This document shows positions 16,915-19,581 of a stretch of 19,581 bases of DNA, in pieces. Every line of letters begins with the position of its first letter. The stretch's first letter is position 1. The position numbers and the translations under genes were made by a program. The DNA comes from Alphaproteobacteria bacterium HGW-Alphaproteobacteria-13 (lineage in GTDB: Bacteria; Pseudomonadota; Alphaproteobacteria; Sphingomonadales; Sphingomonadaceae), in the NCBI GenBank assembly GCA_002842935.1, contig PHEM01000014.1:1-19581 (forward strand). The letters run 5' to 3'. The notes below the pieces were generated by a model that saw only the letters and a program-made list of their open reading frames with translations, did no database searches and was not told the DNA's origin.

Positions 16915-19581
16915 TCAGAGATCGAACTTGATCCCCGCATAAATATAGCGGCCGATAGCGGATACCGGATAGCCAAATATCCGAGTGGTTCCCTCTCTGG
17001 TGTCAAAGTCCGGCTTTTCGTTGAACAGGTTATTGACGCCCGCATAGAACTGGAACGTGTCCTTCAACTTGAATGCCGCACGAATTTCGTGCTCGAATTT
17101 TTCCTTGTACCAGAAATACTTCGGGTCGGAAATATCGGGACTGCCTTCCAGAATCTCCGAGTTATAGCGGCGGGTCTTGCTCCAATAGCTCATCCCATAG
17201 TTGAGTGACAGATTATCGAGCGTCCAGGTGAGATTCACGCTGCCGCGCCAGCGCGGATTGTAAGTTTCCAGAATATCCTCATCCACATCCGCCCCGAGAG
17301 TCGGGACGAAATTGATCTTGTCGAGATAGCCGCCCGTCAGATTGAACTGGAACTTCCCGAGATTATCGCCGGGCGAGAAGACATAGTTGATGCTGAAGTC
17401 GGCGCCGGCCGTCCGGAAATCGGCCACATTCTCTGGAAGGAGAACGAAAGCGATCCGGCGCTGCGGATCGTCACCGGCACCAAGGAAATATCCGGTCGTC
17501 GAATCACGGAAGAGATTGCCACAATAGACATTGTCCAACGTCGGCTGATCGACGCAAAGCTGCGCCAGTTCCGTGGGCGACGGGGTATTCACCGCGCCCT
17601 TGATCCGGATATTGTACCAGTCGAAGGTCATCGTCAGTCCAGGAACGAAGCTGGGCTGAAGCACAACGCCGGCGGTCCAGGTTCTGGCGGTTTCTTCCTT
17701 CAAATTGGGATTGCCGGCAAATTCGCCGCGCCGCGTCGTATTGTTGGCCGGAATCGAACTCGGGCTGAACCCGTCGATCTGCGCCTGCGTCAGGCCGATG
17801 CCCGCCAGCAACGCCTGGCAGTTCGCCGCCCGATATTGCGTGCCCTGGCTGCGCTGGCTGATATCGCAAGGATCGCTCAAACCGCCGAATGTTCCAGACG
17901 TCGGGCTGAACAGCTCACCGATATTGGGCGCACGCACCGCCTGCGAATAGGTAGCGCGGAAACGGATGTCGCGGATGGGCGCGTAAAGACCGTCCAGCTT
18001 CCAGGTCGTTGTGCTTCCGATCGTGGAATAGTCGGAATAGCGGATCGCCCCGCCGAACGACAGGCGCTCCGCCATTGGAACATTGGCCAGAAGCGGCACG
18101 TTCAATTCGGCGAAGACCTCCTTGACGTCGAACTTCCCGCCGCTGGCCGCGACTTGGGGATAATCGCGAAAATCGCCACTGACCAACAGCGGATCGGGCG
18201 TCTCACTGCTCTTTTCCTTACGATATTCGGCACCCAGCGCAAAACCGACCGCGCCGCCCGGAAGATTGAAGAAACCGCCGGTATCGCCCGAGATATAACC
18301 GCTGATCACTTCCTGGGAAATGCGCGAGCGGCTGACATTGTCGGCCATGACGAAATCGAGGGCCGCCTGATCCGCCACGCCCTCTCCCAACAGGTTCAGG
18401 GGGCGGCAAATGCTGTTCGCTCCCGGCGTGAAGGTCGTCGCCGGCCCGCCGTAGTTCAAAGGATCGATCGGAGCATTCGGATCAAGCGTCGAACGGCAAA
18501 CGACCTGGTTGGAAACAGGATCATAAACCGCATCGAGCGCCGCGAAGAATCGATCGGCGATCAGGTTGGAGGTCTGCTCGTAACGGGCCGTGGTACGTCC
18601 ATAGACATAGGAAACGTCGTAACGCAGATTATCCGTGATCTCGCCTTCGAGGCCCAGTACAGCGCGATAGGTCTTGCGATTGTTGGTTTCGCCCCGAATG
18701 CCGAGGTCGTAATTATCGCGATAGATTCCGGCTCCTCCCGCAGCGGCGGCAGCCCCGAAACGCTCGATCAGATAAGCGTTGTCACCAGCCAGTTCGGTTC
18801 CGAATTCAAAGCTCGGCTGTCCGACCGAATAAGCCCTTGTCTCGACATATTTCCCTTCCGCATAAAAGCGCGCCGCGGGCGAGAATTCATAGCTGCCGAG
18901 CAGGTTGAAGGCGTGGCGCCGGAGTTCCGGCTGCAAATCCCCGAAATAGCCCGCCACCGGCGTATTGGTGCCCCCGATGGCAAAGGCCGTACCGGGCAGC
19001 ACGATGCCTGGATCATAGGCCGACCCATCGCCCAGGAAGAGTTCGCCCGAACCAAGCAGTTCGATCATGCCTTGCGGCGCGCTCCAGGCCCAAGTCAGGT
19101 TGTTCTGGGGATATCGGTCGAAGACGCCGTTCGGAACATTGTTCCCAAAATCGTCCGGATTCTGCACCATCAGATAATATTGTTCGGGATCGCCGTAATA
19201 GCCGCGGCGCGACGTGTGCAGTCGTTCCGATTTGCTATATTCATAGGCGGCCGTGATGTTCGCGCGGCCGTCGCCGAAATTCTTGCCGGCCACGACCGAA
19301 ATCAGTTGGCTGCCCGCATCGCCCTGGCCCGAAATACCGGCCTGCGCACGCGCGGACAGACCTTCGAAGTCGCGCTTCATGATGAAGTTGACCACGCCGG
19401 AAACACCGTCCGCACCATAAATTGCCGATGCACCGCCCGTCAGCACGTCGATGCGCTCGATCAGGTCCTGCGGGATAGTGTTGATGTCAACCGCGGCGGT
19501 ATTGGGAATGCCGGCGACATGACGCTTGCCGTTCACCAGCACCAGCGTACGGTTCGTGCCGAGATTGCGCAGATCGAGCAG
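16915..19581 (-). CDS. TonB-dependent outer-membrane receptor (partial, N-terminus outside window)
   Basis: The last 888 codons of a TonB-dependent receptor; the frame stays open to the window's right edge, so the signal peptide, TonB box and start of the plug are missing. Visible plug motifs are LLDLRNLGTNRTLVLVNGKR, DINTIPQDLIERIDVLTGG and GASAIYGADGVSGVVNFIMKRDFEG. The barrel follows, with RATYSQAVRAPNIGELFSP and LKEETARTWTAGVVLQPSFVPGLTMTFDWYNI near the end, and a last strand ending GRYIYAGIKFDL. Three stretches carry Cys pairs (VVCRST...SICRP, DPCDIS...NCQAL, LCVDQ...YCGN), likely disulphides in surface loops, as in many sphingomonad receptors. The ligand is unknown: it may be an iron chelate, vitamin, peptide or sugar. 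Base composition is visibly less GC-rich than the neighbouring genes. Confidence 0.95.
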   Translation of the reverse strand: MLDLRNLGTNRTLVLVNGKRHVAGIPNTAAVDINTIPQDLIERIDVLTGGASAIYGADGVSGVVNFIMKRDFEGLSARAQAGISGQGDAGSQLISVVAGKNFGDGRANITAAYEYSKSERLHTSRRGYYGDPEQYYLMVQNPDDFGNNVPNGVFDRYPQNNLTWAWSAPQGMIELLGSGELFLGDGSAYDPGIVLPGTAFAIGGTNTPVAGYFGDLQPELRRHAFNLLGSYEFSPAARFYAEGKYVETRAYSVGQPSFEFGTELAGDNAYLIERFGAAAAAGGAGIYRDNYDLGIRGETNNRKTYRAVLGLEGEITDNLRYDVSYVYGRTTARYEQTSNLIADRFFAALDAVYDPVSNQVVCRSTLDPNAPIDPLNYGGPATTFTPGANSICRPLNLLGEGVADQAALDFVMADNVSRSRISQEVISGYISGDTGGFFNLPGGAVGFALGAEYRKEKSSETPDPLLVSGDFRDYPQVAASGGKFDVKEVFAELNVPLLANVPMAERLSFGGAIRYSDYSTIGSTTTWKLDGLYAPIRDIRFRATYSQAVRAPNIGELFSPTSGTFGGLSDPCDISQRSQGTQYRAANCQALLAGIGLTQAQIDGFSPSSIPANNTTRRGEFAGNPNLKEETARTWTAGVVLQPSFVPGLTMTFDWYNIRIKGAVNTPSPTELAQLCVDQPTLDNVYCGNLFRDSTTGYFLGAGDDPQRRIAFVLLPENVADFRTAGADFSINYVFSPGDNLGKFQFNLTGGYLDKINFVPTLGADVDEDILETYNPRWRGSVNLTWTLDNLSLNYGMSYWSKTRRYNSEILEGSPDISDPKYFWYKEKFEHEIRAAFKLKDTFQFYAGVNNLFNEKPDFDTREGTTRIFGYPVSAIGRYIYAGIKFDL

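Overview
The window looks like chromosomal DNA of a sphingomonad alphaproteobacterium (Sphingopyxis, Sphingomonas or a relative). The coding DNA is very GC-rich. The DnaK, ClpB, RmuC and TonB-receptor sequences read as alphaproteobacterial. Intergenic regions carry hairpin-forming repeats of the kind common in Sphingomonadaceae, and two promoters fit the alphaproteobacterial RpoH pattern CTTG-N17/18-CYTATNT. The genus is inferred; no rRNA or tRNA gene is present to fix it.

Layout. A META-domain lipoprotein (105-830, +) is followed by a hairpin repeat (862-960). A tight minus-strand run, read from 3381 leftwards, comes next: a PCu(A)C copper-chaperone lipoprotein, a small HEMTH zincin-like protein, and the recombination protein RmuC. 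Divergent from it is dnaK (3533-5437, +), then a large hairpin repeat and dnaJ (5559-6677, +). Converging on dnaJ is a Bcr/CflA-type MFS exporter (6810-8048, -). A 459-bp gene-free stretch (8049-8507) holds a nested inverted-repeat element and a terminator. A minus-strand block follows: a 719-aa Ntn-hydrolase acylase (14092-11933), a repeat, a 961-aa M16 metallopeptidase (11722-8837) and a 100-aa protein with an internal duplication (8810-8508). Divergent from the acylase is clpB (14262-16841, +), which ends at a perfect hairpin terminator shared with a convergent TonB-dependent receptor (minus strand). The receptor's N-terminus lies beyond the right end of the window.

How the genes fit together. 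dnaK, dnaJ and clpB supply the Hsp70/Hsp40/Hsp100 disaggregation machinery, and both dnaK and clpB have good RpoH promoter candidates at the expected distance. The dnaK candidate shares a small palindrome with a second RpoH-like promoter pointing the other way. This suggests that the copper-chaperone/zincin/rmuC run may also belong to the heat-shock regulon. The cell-envelope genes (META lipoprotein, PCu(A)C, M16 peptidase, acylase, TonB receptor, MFS exporter) look ordinary for a sphingomonad.

No CRISPR array, tRNA, rRNA, phage gene or transposase was seen. The most distinctive features are the back-to-back RpoH-like promoters, a hairpin that buries the likely dnaJ ribosome-binding site, and the nested inverted-repeat element at 8173-8446. 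I found no convincing new multi-gene system.
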